Below are positions 1-11,459 of a DNA stretch of 64,000 nucleotides, piece after piece. Position numbers and translations under genes: made by a program. Positions within the stretch are counted from its first letter, which is position 1. Every line of letters begins with the position of its first letter. The stretch comes from Ochotona curzoniae (lineage: Eukaryota; Chordata; Mammalia; Lagomorpha; Ochotonidae). Under the pieces are notes generated by a model. It ran no database searches, was not told where the DNA came from, and saw nothing but the letters and a program-made list of their open reading frames with translations. The stretch is taken from NCBI RefSeq assembly GCF_017591425.1, contig NW_024466004.1:37846001-37910000 (forward strand). Direction: 5' to 3'.

Positions 1-104
1 CTATAAAAGTCTGATGTCACTAATAAACTTCGGCTATCTCACCAAGATGGTAGTCCACACGTGTTAATTTCAGGCTCTGTGCACCAAGTCAATCGCTGCA
101 GGAC

Positions 105-400
105 AGCGAACACTGGTGGAAATGTAAATTAGTGCATCAGCTGTGGAAAACAGTGTAAAGATTTCTTTTAAACAAACCAGAAGTGGGAAATTGCCACATA
201 ATCCAGTAATCTCACTATTCAGCATATACTCAAAAGACAGGAACTGAAGAATGGAGAGCACAACCAGATGAATGGCCAACTCACCTAGGGCAACAGAAGA
301 CTTTGGGAACAGGCCAGACTCACAAGAAGCAGCCAGGCCTGTGAGCACACTGAGGCAGACGGGGACAGCCAACAGGCCTTAGAAAGAATTTCTCACTTCT
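105..400 (+). mobile_element. L1 fragment (old)
   Basis: The wording 'cactggtggaaatgtaaatt' and 'cagctgtggaaaacagtgta' matches the region following ORF2 similarity in mammalian L1. The right end is vague. Confidence 0.6.
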
Positions 401-404
401 GATG

Positions 405-690
405 TAATGAAGCCAACAACCTCTCAGAACAATCAAGGCCCCTCAAGTAATATCCTTGGTGCCTCAAAAGGCCATCCTGCGAGCTAATGTGGTGTGACAG
501 TAGGGAGCTATGCACCTTTCCCTGTCGCACAGCACTCCCCAGGACATAGGAAGTAAGACTGAAGCATTTATCTCATCCACATTCCCCCGCTCCCCCAACC
601 CTCTCCACCCTAATTGCAATCACAGGCCCACATGGGCCTGTAATCCCCTCACCTTTGTAATAAATTTAAAAACAAAAACAAACAAACAAA
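405..690 (+). mobile_element. Possible diverged copy of the A-tailed 3' module family
   Basis: It resembles the 3' ends at 1,735 and 45,110: 'aacaacctctcagaac', then 'ccaccctaattgcaatc', then 'aataaatttaaaaac'. Similarity is weak and patchy, so this is tentative. Confidence 0.35.
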
Positions 691-1153
691 AATGCAAAAA
701 GCCAAGTGTTTCTTCACTTGTGAATAAGATACTAATAAGTTGGTAACAGGGAAAATGGAGCAAGGGGTAAATAGAAACTATATTACTACATTATTATTTT
801 TGTTTTATAAATTTAAAATTGTTTTAAAGCAAAGTGTTCTGAGAAAATACCAATTATTTTGTTCATATAATGCAATGAGCACACACCGAAAGAATGGAAT
901 TCAATTCTAAGTGGTGAATGAGCTTATCTCCGGAAATTAGAAGAATTTCTATAAATGCAAAAGGAAAAAGGAGGAATTATCAAAGTTCAGAAGGTGCCAA
1001 ATACAGAATTGAACAGAAAACAAACAATAGTCAAAACAATAACTTATGTTCATAGAAATTAATATTTAATCCTTAACGCCAAAAGTCTTTCATTTTTTAA
1101 ACGTGCTACAAATTAGTCTTAAATAAAGGCATGTTCCCCCTAACAAAATAACA
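690..1153. other. Intronic, no feature recognised
   Basis: AT-rich SNX14 intron sequence beyond exon 20; nothing identified. Confidence 0.5.
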
Positions 1154-1735
1154 CGACAGCGCTGGAGACAGAACCAACCCAGCAATTGCAACCACCAGCT
1201 GATCAGGGCAGTGGACTGTGCTGGGCCCTGTACTTGCTAGTACATACAAGAATCTGGTCTGGGAACACCTCAAAGTCTCTTTGAGGATCTCCCCCAATGG
1301 AACTGCCAGAGGACTCAGAACACTAACCATGAAAAGACAGAGGATAGAACAAGTCAATCAACCAACTCAGCCATATGTTGGCAGTGAAAAACTGGGCAAA
1401 TGGACTCTAAGATGGACTATGTCTATCAGTGGATTCTTCAACGACCTCATCGTGCTTGGAATGGCGAGAGTGGCAGCAATTAATAACTGTTGAATTATCA
1501 AAACCACTTGAGCAAGACCCTCGGAGCATACCCCATATCCGGGACCTGGGGTGGGTGGGAGACTGGATGGGGCTTCTCCTTTAAAATCCCCTTTACCTCA
1601 GATACATGAAGGAAACAATGTGGAGACAATGGTCTTACCCACTTTCCTGTAGCCCTGGAACCTTTTTACCCTAATTAACTACGTAAAGATTGTCAAAAAT
1701 ATAATTTAAAAAATGGAAAAAGAAGAAAAGAAAGA
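1154..1735 (+). mobile_element. 5'-truncated copy of the A-tailed composite element
   Basis: About 500 bp aligns by eye with 44,334-45,113. Shared runs include 'gctggagacagaac', 'actctaag.tggactatgtc', 'attatcaaaaccact.gagc' and 'accctaat', and both end in an A-rich tail. It starts abruptly at about 1,154 and lacks the 60-bp array, as expected of a LINE-mobilised truncated copy. Confidence 0.7.
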
Positions 1736-1915
1736 TGTGTTTTTGATGAAAATTCATTTTAAAATCCAAATGGAAATCAACTTTAAAAATAAAAGAATTT
1801 TTGAACTCTAAATGGATAGATATTTAAGAAAGCAAAGAACATATGGACACAAGAAAAAAAAATCACAGAAAGGTATGATTACCGATGTTCTAAAACCAAA
1901 TAATGCAATTTATAC

Positions 1916-2016
1916 CTGTAGATATTCCTGAAACTCTTCTCTCTTTGACTTTAAGAATTCATAATTTTTGGGGCCAATGATCCTCTTGGAAGGAAGCTGG
2001 GCATCAGGAAACGTGC
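1916..2016 (-). CDS. SNX14: SNX14 coding exon 20 (residues 632-665), PX; last exon in window
   Basis: A 101-nt exon encoding [20 protein letters not shown] followed by [13 protein letters not shown], the membrane-facing loop and following helix of PX. Acceptor AATTTCAG; donor CAG/GTATAA. The next expected protein segment (KLLQHPELSNS in my recollection) is not present in 1-1,915, so the next exon is outside. Confidence 0.95.
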
Positions 2017-2352
2017 CTGAAATTATTGCACAATAAGTTATTACCATGCACTGCAATTTTTATAATCTGATTTAAATTTTACTTTGCCAAGTTCAGATAC
2101 ACAACACTTCCTTATAGAAATGAAATAGTACCCTTGAAATAATCTGCACCAAATCAGGGATTAAAATCACAAGTCTGTAATACGAACTCAAGTCTCCCGA
2201 CTATCCTCTCAACAACTACTCTTCAACGACACAGACCTTTTCTTTTCCTTTCGGTTTTTTGCTTTCTTTTTATAAGCTTGAAAAAGTTATCATGAGACTA
2301 TTTTGAAATTGGTTGGATTCTGCTGTGCAAAATCTTAATAAAGAAATTTCTA

Positions 2353-2645
2353 GAGCCAGGATAAGCATTTTAGCCTACTAGTTAAAAACAGTTAAATCCT
2401 GCATCCTAGTACCTGAGTTCAATTCCCAGCTCCAGCTCCTGGCTCCATTTTCCTGATAACACAGGCCTTGGAAGCATAAATTATCTCTCAAGGATTGGGT
2501 TCCTGCTATCCATGTGGGAGACCTGGATTATGCTCCAAAGTCCCAGCTAGCAAAGTCCATGAAGCTGGAGTGGGCATTTGTATAAGTAATAAGTAGTTGG
2601 AAACCTTTTGTTTATCTCTCAAACAATCTGACCTAAAAAAACAAG
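2353..2645 (+). mobile_element. C-repeat SINE, old and diverged
   Basis: The tRNA-derived head, 'ttcaattcccagctcc' box and 'catgtgggagacctgga' body are recognisable; the tail is decayed. Confidence 0.65.
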
Positions 2646-3003
2646 TTCTCATGAAAAAAAGAAGGTAATATTTTGTCACTATTACATGGGGGAACTTTCC
2701 AAGAAAGTTCAAAACAATTAAAGTAGACATTTGTCACAGAAACATGTGTAAATGCATGTGTAGCTTTTCAATGATATTCACTTGCCATGACCTTTTTGAA
2801 GACCTCTCATGTACACTTAAAACAAAAAAAAACACAAGCTTTTTAAAACAGGGCTGAATTTGGAAATTTTAACACCAAAAAGTAATGTTGAAAATTCAAT
2901 CAATTTTTGAATGATCCAATTTTTATTATGAAGCTAAAATATCATCTCTCAACATTAAACAAAAAAAGAAAAGTTCTTAGAGAAAAACAAAACATAGATA
3001 GCA

Positions 3004-3324
3004 GGGGGCTAATACAATGGCTCTGTGGCTAAATCTTCACCTTACACATTTGGGATCCTAAAAGGGCACGGGCTCTTGTCCCACCTGCTCCACTTTCCTT
3101 CCAGTCCCCTTCTTATGATGTGGGAATGTAATTGAGGGCAGCCCAAAGTCTTGGGACCCAGAACCTGCATAGGAGACCCAAAAGAGACTCCTGGTTCCTG
3201 GCTTTGGATCAGCTCAGCTTCCATCATTGTGGCTACCTGGGGAGTCAAACAGTGGACAGATCTTTCTCTCTGTCTCTCCTTCTTTCTGTAAACTTGCCTT
3301 TCCAATAAAAATTAAATTAAGAAA
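3004..3324 (+). mobile_element. C-repeat SINE
   Basis: Full-length diverged copy from 'gggggctaatacaatggc' to the 'aataaaaattaaatt' tail. Confidence 0.85.
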
Positions 3325-3452
3325 ATTGATATGGATGGCAGGCAGTGTGCCAGACTGACAGAAAGTGACAGCTACCCTTTAAATTTTAATTTTTTAAATT
3401 TGTAAAGAGGCCAAATTTCATTAGAAAAAAAAAGTTTTTTAAACATGTCTGT

Positions 3453-3777
3453 TCTTAAAAGATTTATTTATTTTTATTACAAAGTCAGATTTACAGAGAG
3501 AGGGAGAGACAGAGAGAAAGATCTTCCATCTGCTGGTTTACTCGCTAAGTGGTTGCAGTGGCCAAAGAGTTAAGCCACTCTTAAGCCAGGATCGAGGAAC
3601 TTCCTCCAGGTCTTCCACATGAGTGTAGGGTCCCAAGGCTTTGGGCCATCATCCACTGCTTTCCCAGGCCACAAGCAGGGAGCTGGAGCAGTGGAGCAGT
3701 CGAGACATGAACTAGTGCTCATATGGGATGCTGGTGCTGCAAGGCAGATTCACCAGTTGAGCCATCACACTGCTCCC
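3453..3777 (-). mobile_element. C-repeat SINE
   Basis: Reverse copy from 'aaaagatttatttattt' to 'gccatcacactgctccc'. Confidence 0.85.
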
Positions 3778-4000
3778 TCATAAATATAGTTAACAATAAA
3801 TTTTAATTTTCTTATAAAAAAAAAGCTGTTATACAAAAACACCAACAAATACAAAGAAAAAGTATATTCCCATTAACAATAAAAGTGTACAGAAGTATCA
3901 CTAATTTTTTAGTACAATTACTTCAAATTTAAAAAGTCATCTGATAACAGATCTCAAGAATGCTAATGCTGAAACAGAATTTTATATAAAAACAACATAC

Positions 4001-4084
4001 CATGAAATTCTGTTAGTTTTGATTCAAGTACATAGAATTCGAGGTATCTTCTATACACAGACCAGTGTTCAGGCTCATGCCCAA
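4001..4084 (-). CDS. SNX14: SNX14 coding exon 19 (residues 604-632), PX
   Basis: An 84-nt exon encoding [20 protein letters not shown] followed by SKLTEFH. It holds the PX hallmark RRYxEF as RRYLEF at residues 615-620. Acceptor TTTATAG; donor ATG/GTATGT. Confidence 0.96.
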
Positions 4085-4169
4085 CTATAAATTAAAGAAA
4101 AACACAGAGTAACAATTTTATGACCAAGTACTAAAAGAATGCAGTTTTCAAAAAGAATAAAAACGTAAA

Positions 4170-4250
4170 GCTAAAGCAGGCATTGTGGTTAATCAGTTTA
4201 AGCCAACCTCCTGAACACCTGAATCTCATAGTAGAGTGCTGGTTCAAATA
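4170..4250 (+). mobile_element. C-repeat SINE head fragment
   Basis: Only the tRNA-like head up to 'gtgctggttcaaat' survives. It lies 86 nt from the exon 19 acceptor. Confidence 0.55.
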
Positions 4251-5402
4251 ACTAAAAATTTTACAAAGACAAATAAAAGTCAATGAGTACAAATAAAAAT
4301 ACACATTTAGAAACTACTCCACAGTATCAATAAGTTGTTACTTCTAATACCACATTATTAACATATTTTATTCCACATATTAAAATTATCTATGAAAGGT
4401 AAAGTCCCAAAGAAAAAACTTAAAACAAACTTACTAGAATGCCGAGATAAGCATCTAGCAAGACTGACCACCAACTACTGCAAAGCCAAACAGCCTTGCC
4501 TCGGACCTGGATAAAGCAAGAGTCTTCCTGTGACTTAGTTAAAATAGGAAAAATAATAGTTATCTCCTTGGGGCAGTCTTCTTTCCCCACTTCTATGTTC
4601 TACATTATTGAAATATGTGCAGCTTCTGAGAAAAATCCCAAAACCTAATAGATACTGAGAAATAAATAAGGAGAATTTATTACTGACCTTTACACTATTA
4701 CTGTTACTTCTCTCAAAACTATCTGCCAATATTTTTACTTTCTTTCCTTCTCCCTCAGGTGGTTCCCTCTTCATGAACTCAGCTGTACTTTTCTGCACAC
4801 CAAACTTCCCAAACGTACATGGCTTTAATGTACTTATCCTTACAATGACTGTCCTACCCCTCAGTCAAAGGCAGTGGTGGAGATTATTTATGTCACTACA
4901 AATGCTCTTTCATTACTGTCTCTGTTACAGTCCACACTGAAACAACAAAAACACACAGCAACATGAAGATAACTAGCTGTGTTCAATCACATTTTCATCA
5001 AACATAATTAGCCCACCACTGAAGACGGAAAATGTTATTTCAATTAAAATGGTGTAATACCAGATATTGGATTAATGGACAATCAATTCAATTAACTATA
5101 CTGCAATTAATTGTTAAAAATTTAATGGCTAAAACCACTTAAAAAGACATAGAAATGCCTTATTATTAGATATGTTTCAGAAATGTATTCAATAAGTGTT
5201 AGGTGAATGAACTAACAGTTCACTGATAAAGGGAAAAAAACAAACAAAAAGCCCAGAAAATCCTAGACCTTCATTCATTTTGCTGTTCCGGACACTTACC
5301 TTTTATATATAAGTTATATTCAATACTTAGGAATGGCAAAGTAAAATGACAGAAATAGATTCACAATTATCTTCCAAGAAAGGCACTCATGAAACTTCCT
5401 AC
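4251..5402. other. SNX14 intron between exons 18 and 19, no feature recognised
   Basis: AT-rich unique-looking sequence without a SINE. The short minus-strand open frame at 4,535-4,798 has no recognisable domain. Confidence 0.5.
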
Positions 5403-5604
5403 CTGCTCTTCTATCATTTCTTTCGACATCAATACAAAACACGGGAATTCTCTCCTTTTTCTCCTTCCTTTCAGAAGAGGGGTCTTCAAAGAAATCTACA
5501 TATGGAATGCTAATTTTCCATGCAGCAAGGTTTCGGGGAGTATTCGGTGTGCCCACAGCCTCCACTGGAGAATCATCTTCCATTACAACAATGCCTTCTT
5601 CAAT
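5403..5604 (-). CDS. SNX14: SNX14 coding exon 18 (residues 537-604), PX start
   Basis: A 202-nt exon, the longest here. It begins [20 protein letters not shown] and continues [20 protein letters not shown], a charged ERKEKKER stretch and [16 protein letters not shown]565 begins the PX fold. Acceptor TTCCTAG; donor CAG/GTAGGA. Confidence 0.97.
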
Positions 5605-6244
5605 CTAGGAACAAAACAAGACTCATTTAGTATTTCCTGTTCCATTGGAAATGAAAGGCAGAGCTGGAAATACGCCCATAAAAATTGCTCATCTTTAGGA
5701 CTTTCGAAATTATGTGATACTGAACATTCTACTGAAAAAGTGGACAAGAAATTGAATCCAGTAAGTTATTACCATTAACTCTAGAATTTGTTACATCATT
5801 CATACACAAAAATAAAATTTTAAGAGAATTGACCCTTCAGAGACTATGAAAAAATTAAAAGGGCACACACTGCCCAACTGAGACACTGGGTCTTGGCAAA
5901 GGAGAGCCAGACAAACTCACTATACCACAACTGCAAACGTTTCACTATTGCTAATAAATACTTCTCGTACACAGGGGAAATAATAGCTCCTAAATACAAA
6001 CAGCAATTTAAATTTTAATATTCAACATAAAAACCAATACAGGGAAATGGAACAATTGAGTTTATTTCAAATTTTACCTTTACTTACATGTTCAAAATAC
6101 TGGGTATGACACAAACTATCATAAAGTATTTCTATTTCTTTGGGATATAATTTATTATTGTTAATACTATATATGAATATTAAAAATACTTTTTCAGAAA
6201 CAGAAAATATCTCAAAGAAGGTATACAGTCAGAATTTTCCATAC
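5605..6244. other. Intronic, no feature recognised
   Basis: AT-rich sequence of intron 17; nothing identified. The same holds for 6,554-7,238 and 7,831-8,327. Confidence 0.5.
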
Positions 6245-6553
6245 TGGGCCTGGTACCATGCTCAATGGCTAGATCTTTGCCTTGCATGAGCCAGGATCCC
6301 TTATGGGAGCTTTATGTGTCCTGACTGCTCCACTTCCCATCCAGCTCCCTGTTTGTGGCCTGGGAAAGCAGTCAAGGATGGCCCAAGGGATCAGGACCCT
6401 GCACCTGTTTGGGAAACCTAGAAGAAGCTCCTGACTCGGGGCTTCAGATTGGCTCGGCTCCAGCCATTTTGGCCACATAAGGAGTGAACCAGCAGATATA
6501 AAATTTTTTCTCTGTATCTCCTTATCACTGTCTTTCCAATAAAAACTAAAAAC
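6245..6553 (+). mobile_element. C-repeat SINE
   Basis: Head 'gggcctggtaccatgctc', body 'gtggcctgggaaagcagt' and tail 'aataaaaactaaaaac'. Confidence 0.85.
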
Positions 6554-7238
6554 TTTTTTTAACAAACTTCAGAGTTTGTAGAATCTGAATACAGAAATAT
6601 CCAGAAATCAAACAATAAAATGAATATTTAAACATATGATTATTACATACTTTGAAAGGAGAAAAAAAAACTTATGAATCAGAAATAACAGGAGGGCTTT
6701 AAAAAGTTCACGAAAAACACACATTAAGAAGTAAGGTACTAATTAGGAAACAGTCTGAGTTTCATTTTCCCACAAACTTTTTTGATGTACCTCTATGTAA
6801 TGAAGAAAAAATCTAATTCTTTAAACTGAAAGAGAACCTTTGAAGCAGGCACATAAAACTCTGATCACCTACATATCTTTCAATCATATTAAAGAGGGCA
6901 AAATATTTTTGAAAAAAGACACAGTCATCCTGAGCAGTTTTTGTTAAAGCAATGAATCAAAGGTTGTGACATTTAAGAGAATTCAAAAAGCCTAGTTAGA
7001 GAAAGCAGTAATCAGGAAAATCCATCCAGAATTTTAGCACCTTTTTGTCACTCTCCATTCTTTCTCTCGCAAGTAGCTTACATATCCCCTCTGAGAAAAT
7101 TATTTTCCTCTCGTACAAAGCCCTGTTGATTTTTTTTCTGTCCTTGTCCTGTACTGGTTTTCCACTGTCCCTTATAAGATAAAATTGCTAGTGATCTTAG
7201 GAGGCCTTCTTAACACTTTGCTGAAAACAACTTCAGCC

Positions 7239-7258
7239 AAAAAAAAAAAAAAAAAAAA
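7239..7258 (+). repeat. Poly(A) run
   Basis: Twenty A bases without a recognisable element in front of it. Confidence 0.9.
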
Positions 7259-7350
7259 GAAAATCAGAAACCATCAAAACAGATCATAGATGGTGGGCTT
7301 TGCTTTTTTATGTGGTAAGTTATCTCCATATAAGCTTGTACAAAAGCAGA

Positions 7351-7645
7351 GAGAAGGTGCGTGTGATGGTACAGTAAGGTCCCTGCTTGGGACTCAGGCA
7401 TTCCATATCCAAGTCTGAGTCTTAACTACTGCACACTCCACACTGAGCTTCCTGCTAACACGCTTGGGATACAGCAGACGATGGCTAGATTCCTTCTACC
7501 CAAATGGCATTCCCAGATGGAGTTCCTGCCTCCTGATTTCAGCCCAGCCCAGTTCCAGCCATTGTAGTCATATGGGAACTGAACCAGAAGAGCATTCTCT
7601 TTCTCTCTCCCCTCAGTCTCTCTGCTTTTCAAGTAAATAAACGAA
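7351..7645 (+). mobile_element. C-repeat SINE, older type
   Basis: Diverged head and body ending 'aagtaaataaacgaaag'. Its A-rich tail has expanded into the purine tract that follows. Confidence 0.75.
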
Positions 7646-7830
7646 AGAATGAATGAAAGAATAAATGGAAGGGAGGAAAGAGGGAATGAAGGAAGGAAGG
7701 GAGAGAAAGACGGACGGACAGAAGGAAGGAAGAAAAAAGGGAGGAAGGAAGGAAGGAAAAAAGGAAGGAAGGAAGGAAAGAAGGAAGGAAGGAAGGAGAA
7801 AGGAAAAGAGGAAAAGGACAAAGCAAGTGT
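7640..7830 (+). repeat. Polypurine (GGAA)n/(GAAA)n tract
   Basis: About 190 bp almost purely of A and G on the + strand, made of gaagg/gaaa units grown from a SINE tail. The long Lys/Arg or Ser/Phe open frames across it are low-complexity artefacts. Confidence 0.95.
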
Positions 7831-8327
7831 GAGGGAGACATCTTTTCTATAGCTCAGAATTTGAGGTTCCAGGTAGCATTTTTCCACGGATATTACAGTG
7901 AATTTTTATAAACAAATCTGGCTTTTGAAGAGGGAAAGTATATCATAAGCTAAGATAATTTATTTAGCAAACTAAATAAAAAAACTAGCTAAGAAAAAAA
8001 AATAGAACATCCCCAAATAAAAAGCAGCCCCTTAAAATCAACCTAAGAAACAAACAAGCAAAGCAAAATTCTTAGCAACATACATATTATTTGCTTAATT
8101 CCCCTCATAATACCTTATATAATGTAAATGGAATTTCTTTCACAGGTGTGGACACAAATTTACAATAAAACTAAGCCACTTGCCCATAATCACACACCAA
8201 GCAGGCATTACTTCTAAACAATTACATTAAGGTTTCTAAGAGATAATGTCTCCCAGCTTGGAATCACAAACCACTTTATCCCCTGGAGGCAGATTCTTTT
8301 TTCTCTTAACTTCCAAATAAGACATCT

Positions 8328-8528
8328 GAGCTGATCTTAAGCCAGGAGCCAGGAGTCTCTTCCGGGTCCCACGCAGATGCAGGGTCCCAAGGCTTTGGGC
8401 CATCCTGGACTGTTTTCCCAGGCCACAAGTGGGGCTGGATGGGAATGGGGATTAGAACCAGTGCCCATATGGGATCCCCAGCACATGCAAGGCAAGGACT
8501 TAAGCCAGTAGACTACCAAGCCAAGTCC
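8328..8528 (-). mobile_element. C-repeat SINE, 3' part missing
   Basis: Reverse copy of the head and body ('gccaggagccaggagtct' to 'accaagccaagtcc') without the tail region. Confidence 0.75.
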
Positions 8529-8591
8529 TAGATCTTGTTAAAACAGAAACTGTGTCTAATTTGTGGACTGAGATTCTGCATTTATTTACTT

Positions 8592-8914
8592 ATTTATTTA
8601 TAAAGATTCATTCATATTTTTGAAAGTCAGAGTTAACAGAGATTTTTCCATTTACTGGTTCACTCCCCAGATGATCACATTGACTGGGGTTGGACCAGGC
8701 CAATGCTAGGAACCAGGAGCTTCTTTCAGGTCTCTCACGTAAGCGACAGGGACACCCAAGGACCCAAACACCTGGACCATCTTTTGCCACTTCTCTGAGG
8801 CCTTTAGCAGGGAACCCTTTAAGAAATAAAGTGGCCAGGACTAGACCTGGTTCCCATGTAAGATGCCAGTATCCGAGGTGGTAGTTTTACCTGCTAACCA
8901 CAAGACTGGCTTCC
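8592..8914 (-). mobile_element. C-repeat SINE
   Basis: Reverse copy from 'ataaagattcattcat' to 'ctaaccacaagactggc'. Confidence 0.75.
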
Positions 8915-9325
8915 ACACCCTAGTTTAAAACAAACTCAGAGATGATGATGCTGACACTGCTAGTTCACAGACACTTTAGGCAGCAAAGTATGAGGGTCTT
9001 TATTACCAATTGTGTGGACCTGGGGCATGTGGCTAGAAAGAGATAACACCAAGATAGGGGGTAAAAGCCTAAGCCAAAAGTTTCACTTTTTCACTACTAG
9101 AAGTATCTCAGCTTAACATAAATCATTCTCTTTAATAAGCAAATCTTGGTATCCTATAAGCTTAAAAATCAGATTAGTGTCATGAAACTTAAGACTAATG
9201 AAAGAATGAGAAATAGAAAGTCAGTCTGCAGCCAGAAGATTAAGGACAAAGAAAAGAAATGAATATATCTCGTTTTTTAAGCTATTGTAAATCTGAACAC
9301 ATCAAACTGGAGAATTTTTACTTAC

Positions 9326-9458
9326 AAAGTCATCTTCACCTTCAGCTAAACCGTAATTAGGCAACATAGCTCCCTCCATTGTGGTACTCTTGAATACTCC
9401 TTTAATTTTGCTACCTATTCTGCTGATGCCAAATGATTCTCCTCTTTTCTGCGTGCTC
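9326..9458 (-). CDS. SNX14: SNX14 coding exon 17 (residues 492-536), linker
   Basis: A 133-nt exon encoding [20 protein letters not shown] and [20 protein letters not shown], then EDDF. This is the long linker between RGS and PX: basic then acidic, Ser/Thr-rich, probably disordered. Acceptor ATATTTAG; donor TTT/GTAAGT. Confidence 0.96.
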
Positions 9459-9635
9459 CTAAATATTAAAAAAACAGTATGTAGCCAATTATCACAGCAG
9501 TCTAGTTTACTATAAACAATAATGAACAAAAAATGAAAGTAAAGCAAGCACAACTTAGGGAGTTTTCAGGCACAGATTAAGTCAATATCTCAGCAGCTAA
9601 AGTAACAGAGTACTTAAAGTCTAAATTTGAGAGAT

Positions 9636-9963
9636 GAGGGCACACACTTGGGTGTAGCGGGTAAAGCCACCACCCACAACACCTGCATCCCATATGGGTG
9701 CTAGCTCAAATCCTGGCTGCTCCACTTGCAATTTCACTTTTTCTCCTCAAGTGCCTGGGAAAGCAGCATAAGATGGCCCAGTGCTGGGGCCCCTGCACCC
9801 ACATAGGAGACCAGGATGAAGCTCATGTGCCCTGGCTTTGGCATGGCCCACCCCTGGCCATTACAGCCATTTCTGAAGTAAACTAGCAAATAGACTCTGT
9901 CTGTATGTGTGTGTGTGTGTGAGTGTGTTTATCCAATTCCAACCTCAAAATAAGTAAATAAGC
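9636..9963 (+). mobile_element. C-repeat SINE, older (rabbit-like) subfamily
   Basis: Head 'ttgggtgtagcgggtaaagc' fits the rabbit-type C-repeat. A (TG)n tract sits in its 3' part. Confidence 0.85.
9904..9928 (+). repeat. (TG)n microsatellite
   Basis: About 12 TG units interrupted once, within the preceding SINE. Confidence 0.9.
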
Positions 9964-11432
9964 CTTTTTTTAAAAGACTGATGCATGAGTAAATAAGATA
10001 ATATTAATAAACATTTGAAATTTACTTCAAAACACTGACTGAAGTAAAAACGTTTGAAAATGAGAGCACCCTTGTGGTCTACAGTTTTCATTATTATGCA
10101 TACTGAAACAATTGTGTTAAAAGTCTTGTTCAAAACAGAAAATTCATTTAGAATCAGTGTAATGCTAATATAACAATACAATGGGGGAAAGTACTTTCCC
10201 AGTACTTCACTTTCAGATGGAACTTAAGGAATAATTCTTTGTCCTCTATAATTAACAAGTGGTTCAGGAAATCATGTAAGTACTCAAGAGAAATGAGGTA
10301 GAAAAGGCACTTAAGTTCAAAGTAATAGAAAGAAATGGTAAAATGTCAAAGGTTAGCAATGAGATTAAGGATAAGAATCAGCAGTGGGAATAAGGATAAA
10401 GCAAACAAAGCATAAAACAAGGGCCCGTTATGCTATGGCTTTTGCCTTTTTTTTTTTCAAAATTAAACTTTTAAAAACAAAAAGCAACAACAGAAAAGCT
10501 AAGAGCAGTAGCAGAAAAAAAATTCTTTAGTAGAATCTACTTCCCCATGGTTTAAGCAAATAAAACTTTTATTCAATTTAAATTTCATGCCCTATATTAT
10601 TATTCTTATAGAAGAAATCCATATAAAACTAACTACTAAAATTAAAGAAAACTTGCTTCAAAAGCTTAATAGACAATTATTACTGTTTCGATCGAAATTT
10701 GTTACCTACTAAAACAATGTGACAGCTACAGAAATAAAAGTAAACTGATCAAATTTCAAATACGATCTTATTTTAACATGTTTCAGAAACAAATCAAATT
10801 TACATTAAAACTGTCAAAACACTAATAGTAAGTAGTAAGGGTAAACCAGCTCATTTTATCTGAAAAAGAAAACATTTAGTAATTTTTGTAATTCAGAACT
10901 GTAGACATAGTTCTGACATAAAGTTTCCAAAGACAAAAAGGAAATTTTTGACAAAATATCATGAAAACTTCTAAAATCTAGAGATTCTAAAACAGTTAGT
11001 TTCTGAACTATGACATGCTTTTTCAGTATCTTACATGCAATGTCTGGAAAGAGAAACAGTATTCTTGCTTAAAGCAAGAAAATCCCTTAAAATTTTTCTA
11101 AAGGTAATTTACACAAAATCAACAAAACAGGAGAACATCCTTGAAAAGTAAAACAATGGCAAAATAAATAATGAAAACATCTTCAAAGAATTAGGCTATT
11201 TATGATTGGCTATTTACAAATTTGGCTATTTATAAATAGGCTATTTATGATGACACATTATACTATTTCAAATTGAGATATCTAGAGTCAAAACAGAGAT
11301 AGATTTTAAAAGGCTACTCTAGGTAACATATAAAGATAGCTACAGTTTTAGCTGTACTTAGCTTGTTTGGCTATACTTTCTACACTTTAATCATTAATTT
11401 ATACTGAAAAGAGTGACATGCTTGAGACTTAC
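9964..11432. other. SINE-free SNX14 intron 16 stretch
   Basis: About 1.5 kb of AT-rich sequence with only a short ggctattt repeat; no transposon recognised. It flanks the 27-nt microexon. Confidence 0.5.
11194..11246 (+). repeat. Short tandem repeat, ggctattt units
   Basis: 'ggctattt' at 11,194, 11,208, 11,224 and 11,239; period about 15 bp. Confidence 0.85.
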
Positions 11433-11459
11433 CGAAAGTCATCCAAACTTAGGCTACCT
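11433..11459 (-). CDS. SNX14: SNX14 coding exon 16, 27-nt microexon (residues 483-492)
   Basis: A 27-nt exon reading GSLSLDDF between split Arg codons. It lies between a TGCAG acceptor (intron side 11,460) and the donor CG/GTAAGT. It matches the short GSLSLDDF segment of the RGS-PX linker. Because it is frame-neutral and serine-rich, it is a natural candidate for alternative inclusion. Confidence 0.92.

Noticed and set aside
1..1915. Search for SNX14 exon 21
   Set aside because: No segment resembling the expected continuation of the PX domain was found between splice signals; the stretch is repeat-derived.
7426..7887. 153-codon minus-strand frame rich in Ser/Phe/Leu/Pro
   Set aside because: It is the translation of the GGAA purine tract and SINE body.
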